Assembly (NCBI RefSeq): GCF_900102545.1
Contig: NZ_FNBN01000001.1
Coordinates: 730,477-794,476 of the forward strand
Origin: Chitinophaga filiformis
GTDB lineage: Bacteria > Bacteroidota > Bacteroidia > Chitinophagales > Chitinophagaceae
Length of the DNA stretch: 64,000 nt
Reading direction: 5' to 3'
Shown: in pieces, positions 1-9,331 of the stretch
Layout of the letters: each line of letters opens with the position of its first letter
How positions within the stretch are numbered: position 1 is the first letter of the stretch
The notes under the pieces: generated by a model
Databases searched by the model: none
What the model was told of the DNA's origin: nothing
The model's input: only the letters and a program-made list of their open reading frames with translations
Position numbers and translations under genes: made by a program

Positions 1-95
1 TTATCGCACGCAGCTTTGTCTATGACATTCTTTTGAGCCCAAACATTTTCGCTTATAACGAACAGTAGAAAGTAAATAACAAATATTCTCATCAT
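1..95 (-). CDS. 5' end of a secreted protein (partial, runs off the left edge)
   Basis: Only the first 31 codons are visible; the minus-strand frame is still open at base 1. Two adjacent ATG codons (93-95 and 90-92) start a short N-terminus, then a hydrophobic core (IFVIYFLLFVI) and a VWAQ ending, which is a typical signal peptide with cleavage near residue 22. The product is therefore exported. It follows the SusC-SusD-GH2 genes on the same strand with about 200 bases between, so it may be another enzyme of the same locus, but nothing in the visible part identifies its family. Confidence 0.55.
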   Translation of the reverse strand, partial: MMRIFVIYFLLFVISENVWAQKNVIDKAACD

Positions 96-297
96 TTTGC
101 TATGATTTAAAGCATATAGCATCCGGTTCAAATCACCGCTTGTAAAACACAATTAATTATGCAGAAAGCTTTAACCTCCTTCATTGGCTATCGCCAATAT
201 AGATAGACAAAGTAGTTAATGTAAGAAATTAAGCCAGAAACATAACCGCAGTGGCTTTAATTTTTTTACAGTCCATGAGTTAACTAAAATTTTGTAT

Positions 298-2943
298 CTA
301 CTTCCAAGTTGGCTTATTAGATTCCATTTTATCCAAAGTAGTTTTGAGAACATCATCATTGGGTTCAATATCGATAGCTTTACGTTCCCATTCTATTGCT
401 TGATCCTTTAAACCCAGTTTAAATAACAGATTAGCATAAGTATCAACGAAATAGGCATCTTTTACCTTCTCCATGCTGATTTTACTCATCTGCAACGCTG
501 TTTTTAAACTATTGTTATTACTGGATCGCTCAAAGGCAAACCAAGCAATATTATTTAACAATGTAGGCCCTATCCAGCTTCTCTCCCGACCATAGTTCTT
601 ATACCAACCATCCACTACTTCATCAAATAGCTTCACGTCCTGATTATTAACTGCGTAAAGCACTTTAGATTGAAGTATAGCCTCTTCGCCAAACACTCCA
701 TACTTTGGTATAACTTTTTTCTCTATGAAAGACCACTTAAGAGAATCTATATTTGAATTGAAGGAATCAATATAAGTCCTTGACAGGACTTTAACTATAT
801 AAGAGTCAGCAACATCAGCGCCTAATAAAATGTTAATTTTCCGCCTATTCTTCAACAGAATTTCAAATCCATAATCTGTATCAGTCTGAACAAACTTCAA
901 AATATATTTCAAATTACTTGAACTGAGAGGTTGTTCAACTTTGTGCAGATAGTCATTCATCAACATTCTAACCATTTCATAGTCTTTGTTGGCATTTGCC
1001 ATAATAGTAAGATTCCTAAGAAATGTCGAATCATTCCTGCCCGCTCTATACTCTTTTATACGGTCTGAATACCTCATAACAACTTGTTCCGCCACTTCCA
1101 ATTTTAAATCATTTACATCACGATTCCATGTCGAGGGCCATATTTTTTCATTTATTTTTTTTACTATTGGCAATGGCACTTTTATTAAAGCCCTGTCATA
1201 GGTAATCAAGCCATTCTGCTCAGATTCAACATCAGTCAATTGGGTATAAATTGACGCTGATAGCCCTTCTTGTTTTAACGAATTAATCGAATCCACCATA
1301 TTCCTATACTTGCTTTTCATTACTTCTGGTTGAACAACTCCATCATATCCCCAACCAGCTACAAGATCGTCCCACAAATGATCCTCCACTGGCACTCCAA
1401 TTCCACCAAACTCGCCAAGTACTCTCGCTTTACCTGGCATTGGAAGTGCATTACGAGGGATGGGATAAGAATGTACATCTGTCATATCTGAAGAAATATA
1501 TGCATTGGGAGATGGGCTTCTCAATTGATCATCAACATATAATAACTCTCCTGAGTGACCATTTACTAAGCGAGAAGGATCTAATTTTTTAACCTTCTCA
1601 GTAATACGCTGCTGGTCGTATTGTCCCCATTTTTCATTAAAAATGATCCATGTCGTAATACATGGATGACTATAAAGCTGATTAATAGTTTCGTCTATCT
1701 GCGTTTCAAAAAAAGACTTAGCTTCATTCCCAAGTTTCTGATTAGGGCTTACAAAATCTTGCCACACCAACATTCCAAGCCTGTCCGCATGAAAATACCA
1801 GCGTGCTGGTTCTATTTTCATATGTTTCCGAATGGTATTAAATCCCATAGCTTTTGAAGCCTTTATATCGAACATTAGAGCTTCATCTGTTGGCGAGGTA
1901 TATAATCCCTCCGGCCAGTATCCTTGGTCTAGTATACCAAGATTGTATGTATACTTATTATTTAGAAAGATGCGATCATATCCTTTTTCATCTTTCCTAA
2001 TCTCAATTTTCCTCATGCCGAAATAAGTATCAATGCTATCTATCACTTTATCATTATGAATTAGTTTTAAGTTCATACTATATAAATAAGGATCTTCCGG
2101 AGACCATAAATGAGCATTGCCTAAACGAATATTTAATCCGTCACTTAGGTTGCTTGTAGAAAAATCTGACTGTACATTGCCAACCCGGGCCTGTATTGAA
2201 TAGCCCATCGGAATATCTATATTAGTTTTAACATTCAATTTTAACACTGCAGAATCAATATCAGGAGTCATGGCAAGTGAAGTTATAAACACCTCTGGAA
2301 CAATCTCTAACCACACGGTTTGCCAAATACCGGAATTGGCGGTATAATAAATACTTGAAGGGTTTAATAACTGTTTTCCATGTGGTCCATATCCCTGATC
2401 AGTAGGGTCATACACCTTTACGACCAAATCATTATTTCCATTTTTAATAGCAGATGTAATATCCAATGTAAATTCAGTATATCCACCTGTATGAGATCCT
2501 ACTTCTTTCCCATTCACCCAAACAGTAGCCCGCCAATCAACAGCACCAAAATGCAGCAATGTTCTTACACCTCCTTTTGGATCTAGCCGAATATTTCTTT
2601 GATACCACAAGCTCTCATCTGCGGACAGCCGCCTTTTAACTCCAGACAAAGCAGATTCCAAAGGGTAGGGCACTAAAATCTGTCCGATATAACGTACAGG
2701 TCGAGCTGAATCTCTGGATGTTATAGCATAATTCCATAATCCGTTGAGATTCTCCCATTTGGTATTCCTTACCAACTGAGGTCTTGGATATTCCGGCAGA
2801 GGACAGTCAGGATTCACATCACTTGCCCATCTGGTTTGAATGGAAGTCGCCTGAATTTGCCATTTCCCCTTTCCTTGAGCCTTTAAATCATGTATACCTA
2901 ATAACAAAATCCCTATTATAAAATGTATGCTTATTCGAATCAT
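298..2943 (-). CDS. Glycoside hydrolase family 2 protein (beta-galactosidase/glucuronidase-like), exported
   Basis: Predicted periplasmic or surface exo-glycosidase. The jelly-roll sugar-binding domain (WENLNGLWNY, then AVDWRATVWVNGKEVGSHTGGY) is followed by an immunoglobulin-like domain and a TIM barrel. The acid/base glutamate is seen in IIFNEKWG (Glu437) and the probable nucleophile in LGEFGG (Glu511). I start it at 2943 because this Met opens a clear signal peptide (MIRISIHFIIGILLLG, ending LKAQ); the frame stays open for 31 more codons to 3036, which would bury the signal. The product is 881 residues. The last ~270 residues are not standard GH2: they look helical and end in a TPR-like unit (AIEWERKAIDIEPND). 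It lies downstream of SusC and SusD on the same strand, so its substrate is probably the glycan they import. Exact specificity cannot be read from sequence. Confidence 0.88.
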   Translation of the reverse strand: MIRISIHFIIGILLLGIHDLKAQGKGKWQIQATSIQTRWASDVNPDCPLPEYPRPQLVRNTKWENLNGLWNYAITSRDSARPVRYIGQILVPYPLESALSGVKRRLSADESLWYQRNIRLDPKGGVRTLLHFGAVDWRATVWVNGKEVGSHTGGYTEFTLDITSAIKNGNNDLVVKVYDPTDQGYGPHGKQLLNPSSIYYTANSGIWQTVWLEIVPEVFITSLAMTPDIDSAVLKLNVKTNIDIPMGYSIQARVGNVQSDFSTSNLSDGLNIRLGNAHLWSPEDPYLYSMNLKLIHNDKVIDSIDTYFGMRKIEIRKDEKGYDRIFLNNKYTYNLGILDQGYWPEGLYTSPTDEALMFDIKASKAMGFNTIRKHMKIEPARWYFHADRLGMLVWQDFVSPNQKLGNEAKSFFETQIDETINQLYSHPCITTWIIFNEKWGQYDQQRITEKVKKLDPSRLVNGHSGELLYVDDQLRSPSPNAYISSDMTDVHSYPIPRNALPMPGKARVLGEFGGIGVPVEDHLWDDLVAGWGYDGVVQPEVMKSKYRNMVDSINSLKQEGLSASIYTQLTDVESEQNGLITYDRALIKVPLPIVKKINEKIWPSTWNRDVNDLKLEVAEQVVMRYSDRIKEYRAGRNDSTFLRNLTIMANANKDYEMVRMLMNDYLHKVEQPLSSSNLKYILKFVQTDTDYGFEILLKNRRKINILLGADVADSYIVKVLSRTYIDSFNSNIDSLKWSFIEKKVIPKYGVFGEEAILQSKVLYAVNNQDVKLFDEVVDGWYKNYGRERSWIGPTLLNNIAWFAFERSSNNNSLKTALQMSKISMEKVKDAYFVDTYANLLFKLGLKDQAIEWERKAIDIEPNDDVLKTTLDKMESNKPTWK

Positions 2944-3101
2944 GTATTTACTATTTATTACATTTTGTATCTGATGATTAAACATCTGGCCTGATAATTT
3001 CATCCGTAGACTTAAACCGGTAAAGGAGCTATTCAATTAAAGATTAAAACAATGCATTAATTAAAAAACGATTCTGCGTCACCGCCTTTTAAGCGGGAAA
3101 T

Positions 3102-4565
3102 TTATTGTTCTGCATATCCTAAATTTTGGTGCCCGATTAGGCTTGGATTAGTTTTAATATCATAAACCGGTATAGGAAACAAAGCCTTAAATGAACTCCA
3201 AGTCCCCCCTTTTGCCGCACAAACTTCTTGCATTACTTGGTCAACTTTATTTCTACGTTTTAAATCAAACCATCTATTTCCCCACTCAGTGAATAATTCT
3301 ACCTGACGTTCTCTATCAATGGCCTCTAATAAAGCATCTTGCGTACCCAAATTTATTGAAGGCAATCCTGCCCGTTCTCTTATTAAATTAAGATCTGACT
3401 GTGCACTATTATCACCCGTTAACTTTCCCTGCTGTGCGCGAGCTTCAGCTCTTATTAAATATTGTTCACCTAAACGTAAAACTATAGGATATTCTGTCAC
3501 AACAGTACTATTTAAATCTGTTTTATATTTGTTGGGATAATAGTAAGTTACACCGACATTCATCACAGATTTTATCCACTCTTTCTTTCTATTGTCATTA
3601 GGCTCAAATGCATTCATCAAATAATCACTCAAATAAGATGGCCTGGCAGTATTTGGACCGAGATCTGTTGATAAAAAATTAAAAAGAAGTCCATCTAAAT
3701 TGTTGATCGTTGCATTTCGGCTTTGTAGAGCAAAAATGGTTTCCGAGCTGTTCATTAAAAAAACTTCCGTAATAGGTGCCAGTTTATAGCTCGTATTTTC
3801 TATTACCTCAGACGCCTCACCCTCTGCCTTTTCCCATTCATTGATGTAAAGATAAACTCTGGCCAATAGCGCGTGAGCAGCAGCTCTATTGGGTCTCACT
3901 CTTTCTGTTGATGTAACAATGGCATCAGCAGCTACGTAGTTATCATTCAACAAATTCTGTGCATCAATTAAGTCCTCTTCGATTTTCCTATATACCAACA
4001 TCTTATCAGATCTAGGTGCAATTACATTTATATCAGGATCAGTGCCGGTCAAAAGAGGCACATCTCCATATAAATTCACTAAATAGAAATAGTAAAAGGC
4101 TCTCAAAAATTTGGATTCTCCCAACAGCCTATTTTTTACGGGTTCCGTAATTCCCTTTGACAAACTTATTCCCTCAATTGCGGCATTGACTCTAAAAATA
4201 TATGCATACAAAGATGACCAAAACGTGTTTCCTATTGCACTGTTGGACGAATTCCGATACAAGTAATCCAGATTAACGTCGGTATTACCATCATAAAGCT
4301 TCAACTCATCCGCCGACAACCCTAACCTAAATGAAACCCCCTCTCTTCCATGCACAAAGCTATTCTCTGCCATACCCGCGTAAATTCCCGTCAAAACAGA
4401 AGCGGCTCCTGCATTACTATTATAAATTTCTTTTCCAACAATAGATTGAATAGGTGGATCAACTTCTATCAACTTTTTACAACCCACTAATGCAGAAAAT
4501 ATAAAAAAAAGGAGACCCCCAAAGTGGCTAAAACTTAGATAGCCTTTTTGAATTTTGAATTTCAT
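3102..4565 (-). CDS. SusD/RagB-family surface glycan-binding lipoprotein
   Basis: Outer-membrane lipoprotein that binds glycan at the cell surface and caps the SusC-type channel. The N-terminus has a hydrophobic segment ending in a lipobox with Cys29 (ALVGCKK) followed by the EVDPP seen in many SusD proteins. Family features include NRLLGESKFLRAFYYFYLVNLYGDVP with its helical TPR-like scaffold, and the C-terminal region with ERQVELFTEWGNRWFDLKR. The length of 487 residues is normal for SusD. It starts 33 bases after the SusC gene and is surely co-transcribed with it. The glycan bound is unknown; the neighbouring GH2 suggests a beta-linked galactoside or glucuronide, which is inference only. 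Confidence 0.95.
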   Translation of the reverse strand: MKFKIQKGYLSFSHFGGLLFFIFSALVGCKKLIEVDPPIQSIVGKEIYNSNAGAASVLTGIYAGMAENSFVHGREGVSFRLGLSADELKLYDGNTDVNLDYLYRNSSNSAIGNTFWSSLYAYIFRVNAAIEGISLSKGITEPVKNRLLGESKFLRAFYYFYLVNLYGDVPLLTGTDPDINVIAPRSDKMLVYRKIEEDLIDAQNLLNDNYVAADAIVTSTERVRPNRAAAHALLARVYLYINEWEKAEGEASEVIENTSYKLAPITEVFLMNSSETIFALQSRNATINNLDGLLFNFLSTDLGPNTARPSYLSDYLMNAFEPNDNRKKEWIKSVMNVGVTYYYPNKYKTDLNSTVVTEYPIVLRLGEQYLIRAEARAQQGKLTGDNSAQSDLNLIRERAGLPSINLGTQDALLEAIDRERQVELFTEWGNRWFDLKRRNKVDQVMQEVCAAKGGTWSSFKALFPIPVYDIKTNPSLIGHQNLGYAEQ

Positions 4566-4598
4566 AACTCTCTTTTATAAAAGTGAATCACATAAATG

Positions 4599-7500
4599 CT
4601 ATAATCCTAACTGTAATCCTGCCGTAATGGTCCTTAATGGAGGCAAAAAGGATAAGCTTTGAGTTTCAGGATCCAATCCGTCGTATTTCGTTATTGTCCA
4701 AAGATTCTGACCTTGAACATAAATCCGAAGGTTTTTAACATGCAGACTACGTCTAATATTTTCATTTAGGGTATAGGATAGCGATATATTTTTAAACCTA
4801 ATGAAAGTGGCATCTACAAACCCTTTGTCGCTATTAGCATAATATGAATATCTATCATAAGCTCCCTCGGCACTAGTGGTAGTAAACTTCTGATACATTG
4901 CGACATCACCTTCCTTTTTCCATTGCTTACCAAATATTTCCGCAGGCTGATTCATTCTTGACGCACCTGGAAAAACTTCCACCTGATACAACGGATTCAC
5001 CCCCATTTGCTTTTTAAATTCTATAAATACATCTAGGCTTAAATTCTTGAAAGTAAATGAATTTAAAAGCCCTCCATAGAATTTAGGAGCAGTAACTATA
5101 CGAATATCTTTTCCATATTTGGGGAAGTCACTTGTATTAGGGTTTGATACTACTTCGCCCTTTTGACTTTGAAACTGATATAGTCCAGAAATAGGATCTA
5201 CACCTGCAGACTTAAACACATCAACAAATCCCCAAAATGGCTGCCCTACAATGCTTTGAGCAAATGCCGAATTTTGTAAATTAGGATATTTCAAAAGCTT
5301 ATTTCTATTTACAGTTACATTTAAATTAGCTGACCAAGAAAAATTTTTATTCTTAATATTGGTAGTTGCTAAAATAATTTCTATCCCAGAATTCTGTGTT
5401 AATGCTGGCAAATTTTTGATCAAACTTCCATATCCTGCCATTGATGGATATGGATAGCTTATTAGCTGATTATCTGATCTATGCCTATAATAATTGGCAG
5501 TAAGAAGTATTCTATCCTTTAGTGTCCCTATTTCCAAAGCCATCTCCAATTTCCTACTTGTTTCCCAGTGGTAGTAAGGATTGAAAAGCCCGGTAGTCTG
5601 ATACCCCATTGCACCTTGGTAAGGATTAGCAAGTATGTTCTGATACTGCTCTAAATATTGATAATTTCCTATTCCGTCATTACCAGCGGTTCCGTAACTG
5701 AGACGTAGTTTTCCAAAGCTCAAAATTGATTTATTAATTTTGATAAACTCTTCATCTGAGAATACCCAAGCAGCACCTATTGAGCCAAAGTTCCCAAACT
5801 GATTACCTGGCCCAAATCTGCTACTACCATCTCTTCGTGCATTTATATTTAAAAGATATTTTCCATTCAAATTATATCCAATTCGCGCAAAAACTGCACA
5901 GTATTTATACTGTGATGTCGTATTATTTTTATATTGCACTGAACTAGCCGCACTTTTGCTTTTTAGCAATAAATCGCTTGGGAAATCAAATAAAATTAAA
6001 TCGTTGGTCATTGCGGTGTTACTTTGAAATGACCCTCCGATAAGTATATCTGCTTTCCCTTTAAAAATATCGCCAGCATAAGAAATTTGAGGCTCTACAC
6101 TAATATTCCTTATAATATTATCACTATATGCAGCATTTCTTAAGAAATTAAAACTGGCATAAGCTGGTTGAAATGACTGTATAGTTGTCCCCTTAAAAGA
6201 ATTTCCTCTTATCTCGTTATACCCAGCATTAACCTTCAGCATCACGGGTCTAAACTGATATTTAATCTCCGTAGATGTTGTCAGATTGTTTATTTTTAAT
6301 TCGTAAGGGTTCAGTAAAGTAGCCGAATAAGGAGGTGTCTGCCATGTTGTATAAATACCGGTAGCAGGAAATAACGCCCAGTTCACTGTTCCATCTGGGT
6401 TATATCCAGCCGGTGCGTTTGGCTCATTTGTAATAGCCTGATTTGTGAAATCAGTTGGAGGAATACTGGATTTACTAGCAAGATAGCTTCCTGTTAAAGT
6501 TGCAGAAAATTTTTTATCATTGGAATTTCCTGTTATGCTAAAGTGTCCTCCCCCTCTACTGTTCGCATTCTCTCCAGGAAAAACTGTAGTTTCTCTATGA
6601 TAGTTACCTCCAATTAAATATTGCATAACTTCGGTACCTCCAGTTATTGAAGACTGAGCATTGGTATAGGAGGCATTATTCCCTATAAGCACTTTTTGCC
6701 AATCTGTATATCGACTTTGATCCCACAACATTAGGTCTGGATATATCTCCGAAAATGAAGGATCATTTAACCTGTCTATTAATCCATCATTCTTCAGAGC
6801 TTCCTTCCTCATTGCCAAATATTGCTCGGTATTCATCGTCTTAATACGCTTTGCTACCTGCGAAATCCCCTGCTGAATATTTATATCTACTTTTGTTACA
6901 CCATATTTACCCTTTTTAGTAGTAATCAAAATTACGCCATTAGCACCTCGCGAACCGTATATTGCCGTAGCATCGGCATCTTTGAGAACACTTATTGATT
7001 CTATGTCACTTGGGTTAATAAAATTTAAAGGTGACATGCCCAATCCTAGCGCCCCAACACCAACTACCAATGCAGACATTGAATTATTATAAGGCACCCC
7101 ATCTATTATAAACAACGGTTCACTTCCAGCATTCAAGCTACTTCTACCTCTAATTTGTACTGTTACGGGTGCACCAGGCAAGCCAGATGTAGGCGTTACA
7201 ATGAGCCCTGGTATCCTCCCCTGCAAAGCATATAATGGGTTACTTACCGGTTGCTTTTCAATATCAGCAGTTCTTAATACGCCAACAGAACCGGTCGCAA
7301 ATCTTTTTGTCGTCTGCCCATATGCTATAACTACAGCTTCATCTAGTACTCCAACATATTCTTTTAGTTGAATACTTCCAATAGAGGTACGTCCCTTTAC
7401 TGCAATTTCCTGAGTTAAAAAGGAAATATTAGAAATGATAAGCGATGAATTATCCTTGACACCCTTCAATAAAAAGGCACCATCAGCACTCGTTATTGTT

Positions 7501-7970
7501 CCATTTTTACTTCCTTTCACTGCGATTGACGCTCCAATTACCGGTTCTCCCTTCTCGTCCACAACCTTACCCGTCACAGTTATTGTTGACACGCTATCCC
7601 CCTCAATCCTCCTTTCTAACTCCGGATCGGGCTTTTTTTTAACCGCTATCGTATTCTCCCCAACTTCCACCCACGAAAACCCTCTCCCATCCAGCAACTC
7701 ATGCAACACGCTCTCCACCGGCTTATTCCTAACGTCAATGGTTACGTTCTTATGCGCCTCCAAATCCGCATCCTGAAAATATATATACAAACCGCTCTTT
7801 TTCGAGACCTGTCGCAACACCTCAGCCAGGGACGAATTCTTTATAGTAAGACTCACAGGTTTCCCCTGTGTCGGAGCAGCGGCATAGCTCTTAAAATACA
7901 AGCTGAATAGAACAACCATACAGCAGTATAGGAGTGCCCGGTTGAGTTTGACATTCTTTTGCATAGTCAC
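4599..7970 (-). CDS. SusC/RagA-family TonB-dependent receptor with STN signalling domain
   Basis: Outer-membrane active transporter for oligosaccharides, energised by TonB. Order of parts: signal peptide (core ALLYCCMVVLFSLYF), STN domain at about residues 45-110 (SLAEVLRQVSKKSGLYIYF), carboxypeptidase-regulatory-like domain at about 130-205 (VTGKVVDEKGEPVIGASI), a VVIAYG segment before the plug, plug at about 220-345 (PLFIIDGVPYN, DADATAIYGSRGANGVILITTKKG), then the beta barrel to the end. The STN domain is the part that in FecA-type transducers contacts a FecR anti-sigma factor, and a FecI/FecR pair lies directly upstream in the opposite direction. So import and transcription are probably coupled. 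The 1123 residues fit the family. Confidence 0.96.
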   Translation of the reverse strand: MTMQKNVKLNRALLYCCMVVLFSLYFKSYAAAPTQGKPVSLTIKNSSLAEVLRQVSKKSGLYIYFQDADLEAHKNVTIDVRNKPVESVLHELLDGRGFSWVEVGENTIAVKKKPDPELERRIEGDSVSTITVTGKVVDEKGEPVIGASIAVKGSKNGTITSADGAFLLKGVKDNSSLIISNISFLTQEIAVKGRTSIGSIQLKEYVGVLDEAVVIAYGQTTKRFATGSVGVLRTADIEKQPVSNPLYALQGRIPGLIVTPTSGLPGAPVTVQIRGRSSLNAGSEPLFIIDGVPYNNSMSALVVGVGALGLGMSPLNFINPSDIESISVLKDADATAIYGSRGANGVILITTKKGKYGVTKVDINIQQGISQVAKRIKTMNTEQYLAMRKEALKNDGLIDRLNDPSFSEIYPDLMLWDQSRYTDWQKVLIGNNASYTNAQSSITGGTEVMQYLIGGNYHRETTVFPGENANSRGGGHFSITGNSNDKKFSATLTGSYLASKSSIPPTDFTNQAITNEPNAPAGYNPDGTVNWALFPATGIYTTWQTPPYSATLLNPYELKINNLTTSTEIKYQFRPVMLKVNAGYNEIRGNSFKGTTIQSFQPAYASFNFLRNAAYSDNIIRNISVEPQISYAGDIFKGKADILIGGSFQSNTAMTNDLILFDFPSDLLLKSKSAASSVQYKNNTTSQYKYCAVFARIGYNLNGKYLLNINARRDGSSRFGPGNQFGNFGSIGAAWVFSDEEFIKINKSILSFGKLRLSYGTAGNDGIGNYQYLEQYQNILANPYQGAMGYQTTGLFNPYYHWETSRKLEMALEIGTLKDRILLTANYYRHRSDNQLISYPYPSMAGYGSLIKNLPALTQNSGIEIILATTNIKNKNFSWSANLNVTVNRNKLLKYPNLQNSAFAQSIVGQPFWGFVDVFKSAGVDPISGLYQFQSQKGEVVSNPNTSDFPKYGKDIRIVTAPKFYGGLLNSFTFKNLSLDVFIEFKKQMGVNPLYQVEVFPGASRMNQPAEIFGKQWKKEGDVAMYQKFTTTSAEGAYDRYSYYANSDKGFVDATFIRFKNISLSYTLNENIRRSLHVKNLRIYVQGQNLWTITKYDGLDPETQSLSFLPPLRTITAGLQLGL

Positions 7971-8731
7971 ACAGCGATTTTGGTTAGTTAAATGGTTGGT
8001 CGCGATATCAAAAAATTAGCTAGTTATAAATACCCTTGCATACAGAAACGGGATAAACATCCTGTGCACAGTGAGAGCAGGACGCAGATAAGTCTGGTAT
8101 ATTGCTCTGTCTTGAGTGCGACAGCGAGGATGTCTATGGTTACTGGGAAAAATCCTATGTCGATAAAAGCATTACACGCGTTGTAGGTACCCAACGAGTT
8201 GTCTTAGTTCATTTCAAGGCATAGTAAAACTTCGAACATTCAGTATTTTGATATTGTTCCCAATTATAAAAAGTAAAATTTAACAGTAAGGTAACGTCCA
8301 TAAGCAAACTTTTTTTCTGAGAAATTTTCGCAGTACCGGTCCTTAATAATTTCGCCCCTTCTACAGGTTGGTTTTTCAAAAAGATAAAATGAGTCATTGG
8401 GTAATTGTCTCCCCAATACTCCTCGTGACGTATTCGGATTATTTTATTTATTATAACACGATATTATTTTCAATTGTTCTCAAAAAATAATGTTGTTACA
8501 CGCATAAAAATGTATTACCTTTTAACTAACTTCAGCCGAAACTGACACCTCCGGGTTTTATAAAGGAATGCCAGTGGTCGGCAGTATCCCGGAATCTTTT
8601 CCCAAGAACATAACTGTATTAATATATGCCAGGGTTTGTTATTCTATGTTAATAACCGGCCTGGTAAACTATTTGCGATACGTACCTAAACCAATGATAC
8701 CGGCAGTTGAATAAACTGTCGAGACGGAAAT
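7971..8731. other. Intergenic region between SusC gene and divergent sigma factor gene
   Basis: This 761-base, AT-rich stretch separates the divergent SusC operon and the sigma/anti-sigma genes and should hold the promoters of both. I found no exact TAnnTTTG box in good position on either strand, which would fit promoters read by the ECF sigma itself, though this is not proof. A 62-codon minus-strand frame at 8209-8397 has no recognisable features and I do not call it a gene. No RNA gene or clear hairpin was recognised. Confidence 0.5.
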
Positions 8732-9286
8732 ATGAAAGGGGAGAGCCTAAATAAGGAAGCCGACATCTTACAACGTCTGAAAAAGGGAGATGAATCTGCC
8801 CTGAGAGAACTGGTAGAACTATACCGGCCACAAATGCTAATGGAAGCATACTATGTCATTAGAGATATGGATGAGGCTGAAGATATTGTCCAGGAGGTTT
8901 TCATTCGTTTCTGGAATGTAAAAGAGAAGGTGGAACTAAAACCATCCCTCATGGCATACCTGCTTAGAGCTACCCGCAATGAGAGCCTCATAAAGCTCAG
9001 AAAAGACAAAACAAGAGATAAGAAACAGGACCTATACAACTACTTCCAGGATTCCACCACTCAGATGAAGCCGTTCGAGAGCGCAGAACTCGCCAAACAG
9101 CTGAAGAATGCAATGGAATATATTCCACCTGCCGCCCGTAAATCTTTCGTTAAACTGTACCTGGAAGACAAAAGCCAGAAAACTATCGCCGCCGAACAGA
9201 ATATCAGCCTGCAGGTGGTAAAAAATAATATCAGTAAGGCACTAAAGATATTGCGCGAGAAACTGCATACAGCAAAATTATTCTAG
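8732..9286 (+). CDS. ECF RNA polymerase sigma factor, FecI-like (sigma-70 family)
   Basis: Directs RNA polymerase to promoters of the neighbouring uptake genes. Region 2 lies at about residues 20-90 (ELYRPQMLMEAYYVIRDMDEAEDIVQEVFIRFW, with the typical DAEDIVQEVF-type core) and region 4 at about 120-175 (ARKSFVKLYLEDKSQKTIAAEQNISLQVVKNNISKA, the helix-turn-helix that reads the -35 element). The 184 residues are normal for this class. It is followed 45 bases later by a FecR-type anti-sigma gene and is divergent from a SusC receptor carrying an STN domain, the standard Bacteroidetes layout in which substrate binding at the receptor frees the sigma factor. Confidence 0.93.
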   Translation: MKGESLNKEADILQRLKKGDESALRELVELYRPQMLMEAYYVIRDMDEAEDIVQEVFIRFWNVKEKVELKPSLMAYLLRATRNESLIKLRKDKTRDKKQDLYNYFQDSTTQMKPFESAELAKQLKNAMEYIPPAARKSFVKLYLEDKSQKTIAAEQNISLQVVKNNISKALKILREKLHTAKLF

Positions 9287-9331
9287 GGAGGGACGTTACC
9301 TGTGAACTAATTTTTACTTTATATATTGGAA

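Noticed and set aside
7992..8186. 64-codon plus-strand frame beginning next to the SusC start
   Set aside because: It overlaps the expected SusC promoter and has no domain, signal or membrane feature.
8209..8397. 62-codon minus-strand frame in the SusC-sigma intergenic region
   Set aside because: No ribosome site, domain or composition typical of a gene; it probably arises by chance in AT-rich DNA.
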